The position numbers were made by a program, and so were the translations under genes. The notes beneath the pieces are model-generated. The model had not been told where the DNA came from. It saw nothing but the letters and a program-made list of their open reading frames with translations, and ran no database searches. Shown here piece after piece: positions 33,064-41,647 of a stretch of 64,000 nucleotides of DNA (the first letter of the stretch is position 1; each line of letters begins with the position of its first letter). The DNA comes from Terriglobia bacterium (GTDB lineage: Bacteria; Acidobacteriota; Terriglobia; Terriglobales; Acidobacteriaceae), in the NCBI GenBank assembly GCA_020072645.1, contig JAIQGK010000004.1:272117-336116 (forward strand), in the 5' to 3' direction.

Positions 33064-33923
33064 TCAGCGCTCATCTGCGTCAATCTGCGGCGAACGTCTC
33101 CTGCCCTCTCTCTGCAGCCGTTCAAACTCCGTCTTCAGCTCAATTACTTCAATCGGACACTCCGGCCAGTTATGTTCCCAGCACACAATCAAATCGCATT
33201 TGTTGGGATCGTGCATGTGTGAAACAAAATTCCGGCTGTATTGCTCCAGTTCAATGTCCACCGGCTGCCATACGCCGGGCGCAACCTCGCGCATGGCTTC
33301 GCAGTCAGGGAACGCGATCTGGACTCGAGTCACCACAAATCCCAGGTCTTCGGCAATTGATCCAAACAGAAACAGCACGCCCTGCTCATTGGTCGGCCCA
33401 CTAGCGGCACCTTCATCAGCGGAGGCCCATAGGTTGGACGGTCTCTCATGATCTTGGGCTGGTTTGGCGTCCTGTTGGCCGTCCTTGACCTCCTTACCGC
33501 CTTCCCCGCGTCCCGTAAATGGACGCGCGCCACCTCCAGTACGTCTTCCCATCCGCCTTCCCAGCCCTGCTGTTCTGCGGCAAACAGCAGCCCAGCCGGG
33601 ACATCGCCCCATGTCCCAAACCGCGTAAGCAGTGGCTTGGCGCTGTACTTTGCGTACATCTCGTACTCGCCAATCTTCGGCACCCTGCCCAGCTTCCGCG
33701 TGAGCTCCGCCCAGTCTTTAAACAGGGCATCCATCGGCGTCGTGTATCCGGCGCCTCCTCTTTCCAGGCCGCATGCTTTGAGCGCGCCCGTGTACGATAA
33801 AAAATTTCTCCTGACCTGCCGCGGACTGATCCCGCTCCTGTCTCTCAGCTCCGGCAGGCTCGGCGCGCGGCCCAGCTCTTCAGCCATCTTCTTGATTGCT
33901 TCAAGGATTTCTTCTTTGCTCAC
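33064..33923 (-). pseudogene. Homing-endonuclease-associated-repeat protein gene with a frameshift
   Basis: A GTG at 33923 with AAGGAG 6 nt upstream starts VSKEEILEAIKKMAEELG. Two homing-endonuclease-associated repeats follow (PSLPELRDRSGISPRQVRRN and the RVPKIGEYEMYAKYSAKPLL region). The frame then leaves homology at YGPPLMKVPLVG. The C-terminal domain (NEQGVLFLFGSIAEDLGFVV, FPDCEA, CDLIVCWEHNWPECPIEVIE) resumes one frame over. One missing base near 33391-33402 explains it: adding any base after GTGGG gives VGPTNEQG in one frame. Such proteins recur in soil Acidobacteriota and are probably DNA-binding with a nuclease-like C-terminus. The tail runs into a dispersed repeat (RRRSPQIDADER), so the end is also altered. 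Could also be a sequencing error. Confidence 0.72.
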
Positions 33924-35033
33924 GGCCTGCTCCTTATATAAAGCCAGATAGTGAATGCCAACCTGCCGATAGCAGCTCTCAAAGTGAACCCAGCCTCCCC
34001 TACGACATGCCATCCTGAATCCCGAGGTCGAACCTTGGTGAGACCGCAGGTGAAGGATCTGCTCCGCTGCTACTTCGCGGTAGCCATCCCTTATCCCAAC
34101 CAGGCTTCCAACGTCACCCATGCCCAATAACCCTGTCATCCTGACCGAGTCCGGACGACGGAGGAGTTCGGGCGAGTGGAAGGACCCCGAGAATGCATCC
34201 TTTAACATGCCGCATCAGGGAGTTCTTCCCAGACAGCCTCATCTGCACTGCATCCGATTCCAGTAACACCTATCCCCCACGACATGCCATCCCGAATCCC
34301 GAGGTCGAGCCTTTGGTGAGACCGCAGGGTGAGGGACCGGCTCCGCTGCTGCCTGGCGGTAGCTGGCGATCAAATCTCCTGCTGGATCACAAAGCCAACA
34401 GCCAATAGCTAAGAGCCCAACAGCTAATTGCCAATGGCTAATTGCTAAGTGCTTGTATTGGGATCGGTTTGAACACACGAAAGCCCGCAACTTTAAGGGG
34501 CTGATTCAAACCACATGAGGCCGCGGTAACTGTGGACCCAACGATGGCCCGCAGACTGCAGGGTTGCTGGCCTTTCCGGGTGTTCAAGGGTTTTTCCCGC
34601 CGATGCCGCTCTCGGTCTTTCGCCTTGCATTATCGGCGAAAAAAATACGGCAGTCAATGGGATTTTCGGCCAGTCCTCGGGCGGGAAACAGGACATCTTG
34701 GGCCGTATTGGTGGCGTCCCGGGTCGGGGTCCCCAACGCGCGCGGTTTTCGCGCATTGGGATGGGAGTGGAAGCACCCCGAGGATGCATCCTTCAACAGG
34801 CTGCATCAGGGAGAAACTCCAGTCCCGCCCGATTAGTCCCCTTCAGGGATGGCTGAGTCCAGAATCAATGCTTTCGGACACATTGGGTATCCATAGAGGT
34901 GCAGCGGGAGCCGCTTCCCGCATAGTCATGAGTTGCTTTTTGCGAGGTGGCTGGCATGCTGGAACTGACGGAAAGCAAGCCCGCGCATACTCCACACGCG
35001 AGCTTGCCTTTGTTAGTTGTGAACGCTGAAGAG
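33924..35033. other. 1.1-kb gene-free, repeat-rich region
   Basis: Besides the pair at 33995-34363, a second element occurs at 34174-34222 and 34765-34813 (GAGTGGAAGCACCCCGAG...GCATCAGGGAG type). At 34393-34450 there are repeated GCTAATTGCC/GGCTAATTGCTA words. An inverted repeat GGTTTGAA (34466-34473) / TTCAAACC (34505-34512) also lies here. An open plus frame at 34532-35029 has no family likeness and overlaps the repeats, so it is not called. Confidence 0.55.
33995..34363. repeat. Pair of ~90-bp direct repeats
   Basis: A ~90-bp element occurs at about 33995-34084 and 34273-34363. Shared words include ACGACATGCCATC, AATCCCGAGGTCGA, GGTGAGACCGCAGG and CTCCGCTGCT, at roughly 85% identity by eye. 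No terminal inverted repeats or coding frame are seen. It resembles the CATCCTGA-type dispersed repeats of Acidobacteriota. Confidence 0.6.
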
Positions 35034-36377
35034 TTAGCTCGTCCACAGAATTGCCGGCGGGCTCACGGATTGGTCATAAAGCACTACGTGATCGTTATCC
35101 TGCATCAATAGCTCATACCTTCCATTCGGTGAAACAAAACATTGGCCTACACCCAGTACTCCGGTCGATCCTGTTCCAGGCCCGACGTCGCATGCCGGGT
35201 GGGGATAGCTGTTAGTGTCCCATCCCCGTGAAGTACCTGCATTCCAGACAGGGGCATAGAGAATGATTCGTCCATCGTTTTCCATGTTGAGCAGATCAGC
35301 GCCGGAGCCTGTCGTTACGCTGTTCCACAAACCTATCGTACCAGCCGAGTTGTAGACAACCAGGTTGCCGTTCGTCTGAAGGAGGACATAGTCGCCTGCG
35401 TTTCCTCCGGTTCCTGGCGCTGCCCAGGTTCCAGTAGAATGTGCGATGTCGTAGATAAAGGTAAGCCCGCTGGGGTCAACATAGAACATGTATTGTCCGC
35501 TGGGTGAAACAATACACTGGCCGCCAAACATGAACTGCGGGGCATGGAGAAGGGTACCAATCTTACAGGTTTGTGGCGGGAATGGGCCCGGAGCTGGGGT
35601 TGCATAGGTGCCTGCCTGCCATATGAATTTATAGAGCACAAGATTGCCATCATCCTGTACTCGAATGATCACTGCGCCGGTGCCGGCCGTTCCTGTTGAA
35701 AACACTGCCGAGCCGGAAGAATTAAAGACAACAAAATTCCCGTCGCTCTGCATGGTCGCATGGATCGGCTGCGGCGGCGGCACGTTATTATTTTGAATCA
35801 CTTCATACCCGCTGCCGCTGGATCCTCCGCACGTTGAATTGCTGCCCGTGCTGATCACAGACCAGCCTGACGGAACGGTACTGATGCGGCACACGGTCTC
35901 CTGGATCCCCGTGGGTAAATTCGCCACATTCAGGATGTTGCGGCCAGTTCCTGTACCGCTTCCGCAAGCGCTGATTGTTGGCGTGTCGGTGATCACCCAG
36001 AAGGCAGGAATGGTCGATTGAAAGCACACATTATTTACGGAGAATCCGGATGACTCGCCGTTGATGTTGAAGAGGCTTTCCGCGGTGTTGGAGCCGCAGA
36101 CGGAGCTAGCTGGAAACCCGGTAATCACCCATCCCGAGGGAATTGGCAGGCCGTCGTTGCACGCTCCTACACTGGCTCCCGTGGACAAGGTTGAAATCTG
36201 TTCAATCGTTCTCTGGTTGTTGGTTCCGACGCCGCAGCCTGAGTTCGTCGAATAGCTAACGGATACCCATCCCGCTGGAACGGAGACAGAAGTACATTGG
36301 GTCGTGGTAGCTTGGGCGCTGGCATGCACTGATAGTATGGCTATTGCCAGCAGTAGAAAGAGAAATTTTCTATACAT
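35034..36377 (-). CDS. Secreted bulb-lectin (B-lectin) protein with four N-terminal Cys/PxGW repeats
   Basis: The 447-residue protein starts with a signal peptide (MYRKFLFLLLAIAILSVHAS, cut near AQA); AAGGA lies 8 nt upstream of this ATG, so an in-frame earlier start is rejected. Residues ~28-195 hold four ~45-residue repeats, each with two cysteines about 20 apart and a PxGW/PxFW core: C28/C48, C73/C94, C118/C138, C163/C183. Residues ~205-447 contain bulb-type mannose-lectin units with MQSDGNFVVFN, VQDDGNLVLY, LQTNGNLVVY, MENDGRIILY and MQDNDHVVLYD. The QxDxNxVxY pocket is best kept in the first three. It probably binds mannose-type glycans outside the cell. It stands alone in a gene-poor region; the N-terminal repeat has no family name I know. 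Confidence 0.82.
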   Translation of the reverse strand: MYRKFLFLLLAIAILSVHASAQATTTQCTSVSVPAGWVSVSYSTNSGCGVGTNNQRTIEQISTLSTGASVGACNDGLPIPSGWVITGFPASSVCGSNTAESLFNINGESSGFSVNNVCFQSTIPAFWVITDTPTISACGSGTGTGRNILNVANLPTGIQETVCRISTVPSGWSVISTGSNSTCGGSSGSGYEVIQNNNVPPPQPIHATMQSDGNFVVFNSSGSAVFSTGTAGTGAVIIRVQDDGNLVLYKFIWQAGTYATPAPGPFPPQTCKIGTLLHAPQFMFGGQCIVSPSGQYMFYVDPSGLTFIYDIAHSTGTWAAPGTGGNAGDYVLLQTNGNLVVYNSAGTIGLWNSVTTGSGADLLNMENDGRIILYAPVWNAGTSRGWDTNSYPHPACDVGPGTGSTGVLGVGQCFVSPNGRYELLMQDNDHVVLYDQSVSPPAILWTS

Positions 36378-37054
36378 AGAGGAGGTCCTTTTTCCTTGGA
36401 TGCTTTCTAGAGTTGCGATCTGATGCATACACCACGCCCGCCAAGCCTTTGCTTTCTGCATGCTGGTATGCAGCTACTTCTTCAGCCTGGTTATTTCAGG
36501 TTGTGAAGCTATAGTGAGATAGTGAACGAACATTTAACTACTGAGTTTGTCTACATTGTAGGCTTTGCCTTGATAGATATGATCTAAGTAAACTAAAAAA
36601 TATTATGTTGCTTCCCATTATGGGACTTCATTGGTACCATCCCTTTCGTCACAAGGGCTTTGTGAAAAAGCTATGGTTAGATTGCGAAGGTGTATTTTGG
36701 GTGGGCTGATAGATAGAGGGCTTGCCCTGCCACCGCAAGATGGGTTTCTTGAGGTCGAGGTGTACATGGTTTCGATACCATGTAGGCAGGGAAGCGCCGG
36801 AGGCGCGCCCACAGATTAGCCCGCGCTGAAGGCGAGCGCATGCGAACGGGCCCCGGAACGCGCCGCTTTTGCGCGTTTTGGGCAGGAAGCCGGAAGGGCG
36901 GGTAAACGGGAAAAATGACTTCGAGCGCCGTAGGTGCGGCACATCCACAAAAAATTTCCTTGGGCTTTGAAATTCCCGGTATTCTGATCACCATCAAAAG
37001 GCAACAGACAAATCGCATTTGACTGCCTATGATTCAGATTGGTCGAGATACATC
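36378..37054. other. 677-bp spacer with dispersed repeat, no gene
   Basis: The region 36480-36620 is AT-rich and probably holds the lectin promoter. About 36690-36945 is a G+C-rich dispersed element ending TCGAGCGCCGTAGGTGCGGC (36921-36940). A near-copy (one mismatch over 23 bp) is at 37762-37784. Short frames here show no family likeness. Confidence 0.5.
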
Positions 37055-37657
37055 ATGGTCACATTTCCAGCTTTCCTTGGAAACTTCGAAACGTACCCGA
37101 AGGACGGTATAGCGCATGATTTCTTGTCGACACTCCTAGGGCATCTTAAGAGGGTTGATTATGTTCTCAGCGTCGCAGATCCTTCGCGAAACCCAGGGCA
37201 GATGATGTCCGACCTGGATAAGGCCCTGGAAAAGAGCATCGTTGCCCTTGGGGCATTGTCCGTTGATTTTCCGCTTCCCTTGGGGGTTCCCCAAGAATTG
37301 GATTTCGCCTTCGAATATGCTGGGCGCACCATAGCTGTTGAAATCGAGAAAACGAATCAAGAGAAAATTCTCCGCGACATCCTGAAGTGTCACATGTATT
37401 TGCACTGTGGTGCTGATTTTGCAATTGTTGCGCTGCCCAAAAACTACCCCCACAAACTCGGTGTGTGGAACCTCTTCGAGTTGGTATGCAGAGATTCAAA
37501 GAATGCAACACCTACGGATTCGGTACCGGACAGAATCTTGGGCGGATTCTTCTCTTGGGTTTCCAACAGTTCGATGCCATCACCAACGAGCCTTTATCTG
37601 TTGAGACAAGACAAAAAATGCGTAGCAATGCAGTTGGCCGATGATTGGATTAGATGA
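37055..37657 (+). CDS. Orphan PD-(D/E)XK-nuclease-like protein (hypothetical)
   Basis: No certain family. The ~200-residue cytosolic protein contains ELDFAFEYAGRTIAVEIEK (D83, E96, E98, K99), then KILRDILKCHMYLHCGADFA and IVALPKNYPHKLGVWNLFE. An acidic residue before a hydrophobic beta strand ending ExE(K), then a helix and another strand, is the core layout of restriction-endonuclease folds, with the ExE variant known from BamHI-type enzymes. A methyltransferase partner is not present. It is flanked on both sides by dispersed repeats (36921 and 37762), suggesting insertion into a plastic region. The ATG at 37055 is chosen; an in-frame TTG at 37019 has no ribosome site. Confidence 0.55.
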   Translation: MVTFPAFLGNFETYPKDGIAHDFLSTLLGHLKRVDYVLSVADPSRNPGQMMSDLDKALEKSIVALGALSVDFPLPLGVPQELDFAFEYAGRTIAVEIEKTNQEKILRDILKCHMYLHCGADFAIVALPKNYPHKLGVWNLFELVCRDSKNATPTDSVPDRILGGFFSWVSNSSMPSPTSLYLLRQDKKCVAMQLADDWIR

Positions 37658-37985
37658 CCGTTGGAGCGCATTTTCGCGCAATGTCGCAAAACAACTCGGC
37701 CCGACAACTCACTCTGCATTAGCTTTTCTAGTTTCGTGGAACGTAGGCTGCAAAATGAAACTCGAGCGCCGTAGGTGCGCCACAGAGTTATTCTTCTGCG
37801 CGCTGCGCGCCATAACCATGGGCGTACCCAGATACAAAGGCTAATTGCTAATGGCTAATTGCTAGCTGCTCGCTCCCGCTTCGCCTTGGGAAGGCTACCT
37901 TTTCTTACTCAGACGGCAGCCGTGCCGCGCTCTACCGTCTGGGAAGACATGGGCGCGGAGCGGGACCAACCCCGCGCCGGACATT
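37658..37985. repeat. 328-bp spacer with second copy of the GAGCGCCGTAGG repeat
   Basis: CTCGAGCGCCGTAGGTGCGC at 37761-37780 repeats the element at 36921. GGCTAATTGCTAATGGCTAA (37841-) repeats words seen near 34430. No coding frame or RNA gene is evident. Confidence 0.5.
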
Positions 37986-38732
37986 TTATTTGCTGTTTTG
38001 GCGACGTTCAGCACGATGGCTGGGCAGTGCCTGCTCCGCCTGCTTGGCAGAGATGAGCGGGCCCGGCACGCGGATGGTCTTATAAAGCACAGCGGCGAGA
38101 ACGCCGCCGCACATCGGCGCCACAATGAACAGCCAAAGTTGCTGTATGGCCCATCCGCCCACCAGCACCGCGGGTCCAATGCTGCGGGCAGGATTAAACG
38201 ATCCATTGGTGACCGGGATGCCGGCGAGAATAATAACTGTGAGGATCAGGCCGATAGGGATTGCGGCAAACCCCGCCGGGGCCCGATCATCTGTGGCGCC
38301 AAGGACCGTAAACACCAGCAGGGAGGTAAGAAACATTTCCGCCACAAAAGCGGCTGCCATGGAATAGTTGGCGGGAGAATGCTCGCCAAAACCATTGGCC
38401 GCGCCAGCCAATGATGCAATGGAGCCGCCCGGCGCACCGCTCGCTATAAACAGCACTATGGCGGAGGCGATAATCGCGCCCACGCACTGGGCCACCCAGT
38501 AGCCGGCCGCTTCTTTGATCCCCATGCGGCGGCTGACCAACATCCCCAGAGTGACGGCGGGATTGATGTGGCAGCCGGAAATTGGGCCCACGGCAAATGC
38601 CATGGCCAGCAGAGAGAGCCCAAAGGCCATGGCAACGCCCACATTGCCAACTTTTCCGCCAGCGATCACGGCTGTGGTCAACCCGGCGAAGACCAGAACA
38701 AATGTGCCAAACAACTCTGCAGCGTATTTCAT
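37986..38732 (-). CDS. aqpZ: Aquaporin Z-type water channel
   Basis: This MIP-family channel has 248 residues and six membrane helices. Both NPA boxes are present: GCHINPAVTLGM (first) and GSFNPARSIGPA (second, with the selectivity Arg). The N-terminal MKYAAELFGTFVLVFAG matches AqpZ. The His in the helix-5 position typical of water channels is replaced around LTVIILAGIPVTNGS, so glycerol or gas conduction cannot be excluded. A charged C-terminal tail (SHRAERRQNSK) is cytosolic. It is a single gene. Confidence 0.9.
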   Translation of the reverse strand: MKYAAELFGTFVLVFAGLTTAVIAGGKVGNVGVAMAFGLSLLAMAFAVGPISGCHINPAVTLGMLVSRRMGIKEAAGYWVAQCVGAIIASAIVLFIASGAPGGSIASLAGAANGFGEHSPANYSMAAAFVAEMFLTSLLVFTVLGATDDRAPAGFAAIPIGLILTVIILAGIPVTNGSFNPARSIGPAVLVGGWAIQQLWLFIVAPMCGGVLAAVLYKTIRVPGPLISAKQAEQALPSHRAERRQNSK

Positions 38733-39127
38733 GCGACTTTCACCTCAGGGAAAATTCAGCCACTGCCTGGTCCGCGCAATGTCCCGCGCGGCAAGGCCTG
38801 ACAGTTATAGTGCAGACTCATTCTGCAAAAAATTGCCTTGAAATTCTCAGCGGGAATTCTACATGGCGGAAGTTGTTTTCGCACGTATCTGGGCTGGTGC
38901 GTTGCGGTTGGCGGACCTGGTTTAGCGGCACAAGGTACCCAGGAGTTTAATAAAGGAGAGAAATAGGCCATGGCACTATTGGCATCTGTTATGGAGTGCC
39001 GCGGTCTCTATATAGTTTTCTATCAGGCTATGGATTGTCTGTCTGTAAGTTGCTGTAACCAAATGGTTTAACAAAAGCTCGGCTTCATTCGGCACCCCTT
39101 CAATCTGCAAACCGGGAGCGCGGCGCA
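38733..39127. other. 395-bp divergent spacer, promoters only
   Basis: Divergent region between aqpZ and the diguanylate cyclase gene. I see no gene, strong terminator or repeat. It presumably contains both promoters, but no -35/-10 pair is good enough to call. Confidence 0.35.
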
Positions 39128-40417
39128 GTGATCAAGGTCAATCGAAAAATATTCACCATTTTGTACCGGCTGACTCTGCCGGGAAGCCTTCTTTTGGTTT
39201 TCTCCGCGCTTCTGATCCGCGTAGGCGTGCTGGCCGATCCGCAATCATCGTTGGTCAAGTTTTTTCCCGTAACGGTCTTCGGTATCGGGCTGGCGGTCAG
39301 TGCATTTTTCCGGCGCAGCCGGTTGTTCTTTGCGCTGCTGGTGATCGCTCTGGCGCAAAGCGCTTTCGCATGGGTGATGCCACGTCTATCAGTGGATTCC
39401 GCCAGGATCGTAGCTAACGCAATCGCCATCCTGTTGCCGCTGAACCTGCTGGTGCTGGCGTTCCTGCGTGAGCGCGGAATTATTTCACCCGCAGGCCGCC
39501 GTCGCCTTGCGATGGTGGCTTTGCAGGTGATGAGCGTCGCCATTCTGTGCATGCCTGCCGTGGCACATATTGCCGCGCAGCTAAGGCGCGCATTTATCCC
39601 ACTGATATTCTCGCAGTGGAGCCGCTTGTCACAGCCGGCGCTGCTGGCGTTTATCCTGGCGATAACCGTGATGACGGCCCTGCTGCTGCGTCGTTATAAA
39701 GCGGTGGAAAGCAGCTTGTTGTGGAGCGTTGTAGCGTCGTTTATCGCGCTACACGCCGCGGGCACAAGCCATCTGGACGGAGTTTACTTCGCCGCCGGTG
39801 GGCTGGCGCTGATCGTGGCGTTAATTGAAACGTCTTACGCCATGGCGTACCTGGACGAGCTGACGCAGCTTCCCAGCCGCAGGTCGTTGAATGAAGCGCT
39901 GCTCAAACTGGGCGATACATACTCCATCGCCATGCTGGATGTTGACCACTTCAAAAAATTTAATGACAGTTACGGCCATGAGTCGGGCGATCAGGCGTTG
40001 AGGCTCGTGGCGTCCAGGCTGTCACACATTACCGGTGGCGGAAAAGCTTATCGCTACGGCGGAGAAGAATTCGCCATAGTGTTCCCGAATAAATCTTCAG
40101 AGGAAGTGTTTGTTTACCTTGACCGGATGCGGCGGGTGATTGAGCAATCGGTCTTCACCGTGCGCGGCGCGGACCGGCGCAGAAAAGGGAAGAGCGGAAT
40201 CGGTCGCGGTGCCAGGAAACAAACCAACGTAACAGTAAGCATTGGGCTGGCCGCAACCAACGGCGACAAACTTGCCCCGGCAGAAGTGCTCCGCATGGCC
40301 GACCAGGCGCTCTACAAGGCAAAAGCCAAAGGCCGCAACTGCACCATTACCGCCAAGCTGAGCAAATCAGCATCGGCAGTGCAGCAGCCCAGCATGAGAG
40401 TGCTGAGTGTGAGTTGA
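39128..40417 (+). CDS. Membrane diguanylate cyclase (GGDEF)
   Basis: The 429-residue protein has about six or seven membrane helices in residues ~10-245 with no recognised sensor domain, then a GGDEF domain (~250-415). The active site is GGEEF (YRYGGEEFAIVF), with DELTQLPSRRSLNEAL and LDVDHFKKFNDSYGHESGD upstream, so it should make c-di-GMP. The inhibitory I-site RxxD is missing: the residues in that place are ITGG, so product feedback may be absent. A basic insert RGADRRRKGKSGIGRGARKQ precedes VSIGLA. It lies beside a group of response regulators but on the other strand. Confidence 0.92.
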   Translation: MIKVNRKIFTILYRLTLPGSLLLVFSALLIRVGVLADPQSSLVKFFPVTVFGIGLAVSAFFRRSRLFFALLVIALAQSAFAWVMPRLSVDSARIVANAIAILLPLNLLVLAFLRERGIISPAGRRRLAMVALQVMSVAILCMPAVAHIAAQLRRAFIPLIFSQWSRLSQPALLAFILAITVMTALLLRRYKAVESSLLWSVVASFIALHAAGTSHLDGVYFAAGGLALIVALIETSYAMAYLDELTQLPSRRSLNEALLKLGDTYSIAMLDVDHFKKFNDSYGHESGDQALRLVASRLSHITGGGKAYRYGGEEFAIVFPNKSSEEVFVYLDRMRRVIEQSVFTVRGADRRRKGKSGIGRGARKQTNVTVSIGLAATNGDKLAPAEVLRMADQALYKAKAKGRNCTITAKLSKSASAVQQPSMRVLSVS

Positions 40418-40497
40418 GGACCCTCAACAGGCATGGTTTCCGTCAGTCCACCGCCTGAATAAGTTTGGCTGGTTCACGGGAATCCGCGGCAGCGGCC

Positions 40498-40962
40498 TTA
40501 TGAGAAGTGATTCAAAAGGCACGGAGAGATAAACCGCTCTCCAGACAACGCGGCATGGATCGCAGGAACCAGGTCATTGGCCAGATGGGATTTCACCACG
40601 TATGCTGATCCGCCCGCAGTCAGTGCGGCGCTGATAAAGTCCGACTCCTGATGGACGGTAAGAAAGACGATGGGCGACTGGCTCCCGCTCTCGCGCAGGA
40701 GTCGAGCCACTTCCAAGCCGCCGACTTTTCCCATAGAAATGTCCAGGATAAGCAAGTCTGGCTGGCGTTCATGGTAGGTGCGTAGAGCGGATTCCCCGTC
40801 AGTGACGGCGGCTACGATATGGAAATCTTTTGCGAGAAAATCAGAAACATGATTCAGGACGGCGGTATTGTCATCCGCCAGAAGCAGCCGCGGTTTTTCA
40901 GTGACAGCTTCAGAACTTCTGGAATACTGCTCCGTACCCGGTCTTTGGTGAGGAGACATCAT
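40498..40962 (-). CDS. Stand-alone receiver-domain response regulator
   Basis: About 154 residues containing only a receiver domain: acidic pair LLADDN, phospho-acceptor Asp in LLILDISMGKVGG, Ser/Thr in FLTVHQES and Lys in YVVKSHLAND. The end, HAALSGERFISPCLLNHFS, corresponds to the linker that normally leads into the LuxR-type HTH of NarL proteins, but the HTH is gone. It is a close paralogue of the next regulator and lies downstream of the sensor kinase gene set, so it could be a phosphate sink or competitor. ATG at 40962 is chosen over an upstream TTG. Confidence 0.85.
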   Translation of the reverse strand: MMSPHQRPGTEQYSRSSEAVTEKPRLLLADDNTAVLNHVSDFLAKDFHIVAAVTDGESALRTYHERQPDLLILDISMGKVGGLEVARLLRESGSQSPIVFLTVHQESDFISAALTAGGSAYVVKSHLANDLVPAIHAALSGERFISPCLLNHFS

Positions 40963-41050
40963 GTTTAAGCATAATCCGCCCAATACGGATGCCTACTGTT
41001 AAAACTACCGGGGGTGGCTGAAAGCGCCGCAAAATTTGGGTGCCGCAATT

Positions 41051-41446
41051 TCAGTGCAATAGCGACGCAGAAAAGAATTTTTCGCCGGAAAGCACGGCAT
41101 TCAGCGCGGGAATGAGCTCACTCGTCATATGTGATTTCAGCACATATCCTGATGCGCCGGCCGCCAGCGCCGCGGTAACAAAGTCCCGCTCATTGTGGAT
41201 CGTGAGAAACACGATTGGGCCGGAGTAGCCCTGTTCCGTTAACTTGCGGGCAAGGACAAGACCGGAGAGCGGAGGCATGGAAATATCTGAAACCACAATA
41301 TCTGGTTTCAATTCGCTCCAGGCGGCGATCAGGGCATGGCCATCATCAAAAGAGGCGATCACGTGAAAGTCTTGCATCAAAAGAGTTCGAGTGCGCTCCA
41401 GGAACTCAGGATTGTCATCGACCAGAATCACTCTTGGTGCTGGCAT
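41051..41446 (-). CDS. Stand-alone receiver-domain response regulator
   Basis: A 131-residue receiver with VDDNPEFLERTR, Asp in IVVSDISMPPLSG, Thr in FLTIHNERD and Lys in YVLKSHMTSE. It ends LSGEKFFSASLLH, again the NarL linker without the HTH. GGGGAG lies in front of the ATG. It is about as similar to the REC-only neighbour at 40498 as to the NarL regulator at 41648, which suggests local duplication and loss of output domain. Confidence 0.87.
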   Translation of the reverse strand: MPAPRVILVDDNPEFLERTRTLLMQDFHVIASFDDGHALIAAWSELKPDIVVSDISMPPLSGLVLARKLTEQGYSGPIVFLTIHNERDFVTAALAAGASGYVLKSHMTSELIPALNAVLSGEKFFSASLLH

Positions 41447-41647
41447 TACTGCTCCCCGTAGGCGGGATCAGCGATGAGCTGCTGAAAGCCCAGAACTGTA
41501 AATCAACACTTTCAGATGCTTGGAGATGCGTGGTCAGAATCTGACCAGGCAAAAATTCTTGCGTCCGAACCGTGCGCTTTCTTTCCGGGCAACCTGAAGC
41601 AGCAAAGCCCGGGTGCAGCATTTTGTGAGACTCGTATTCTAACGCGG

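Noticed and set aside
34532-35029. 165-aa plus-strand frame
   Set aside because: It crosses dispersed repeats, has skewed composition and no recognisable domain.
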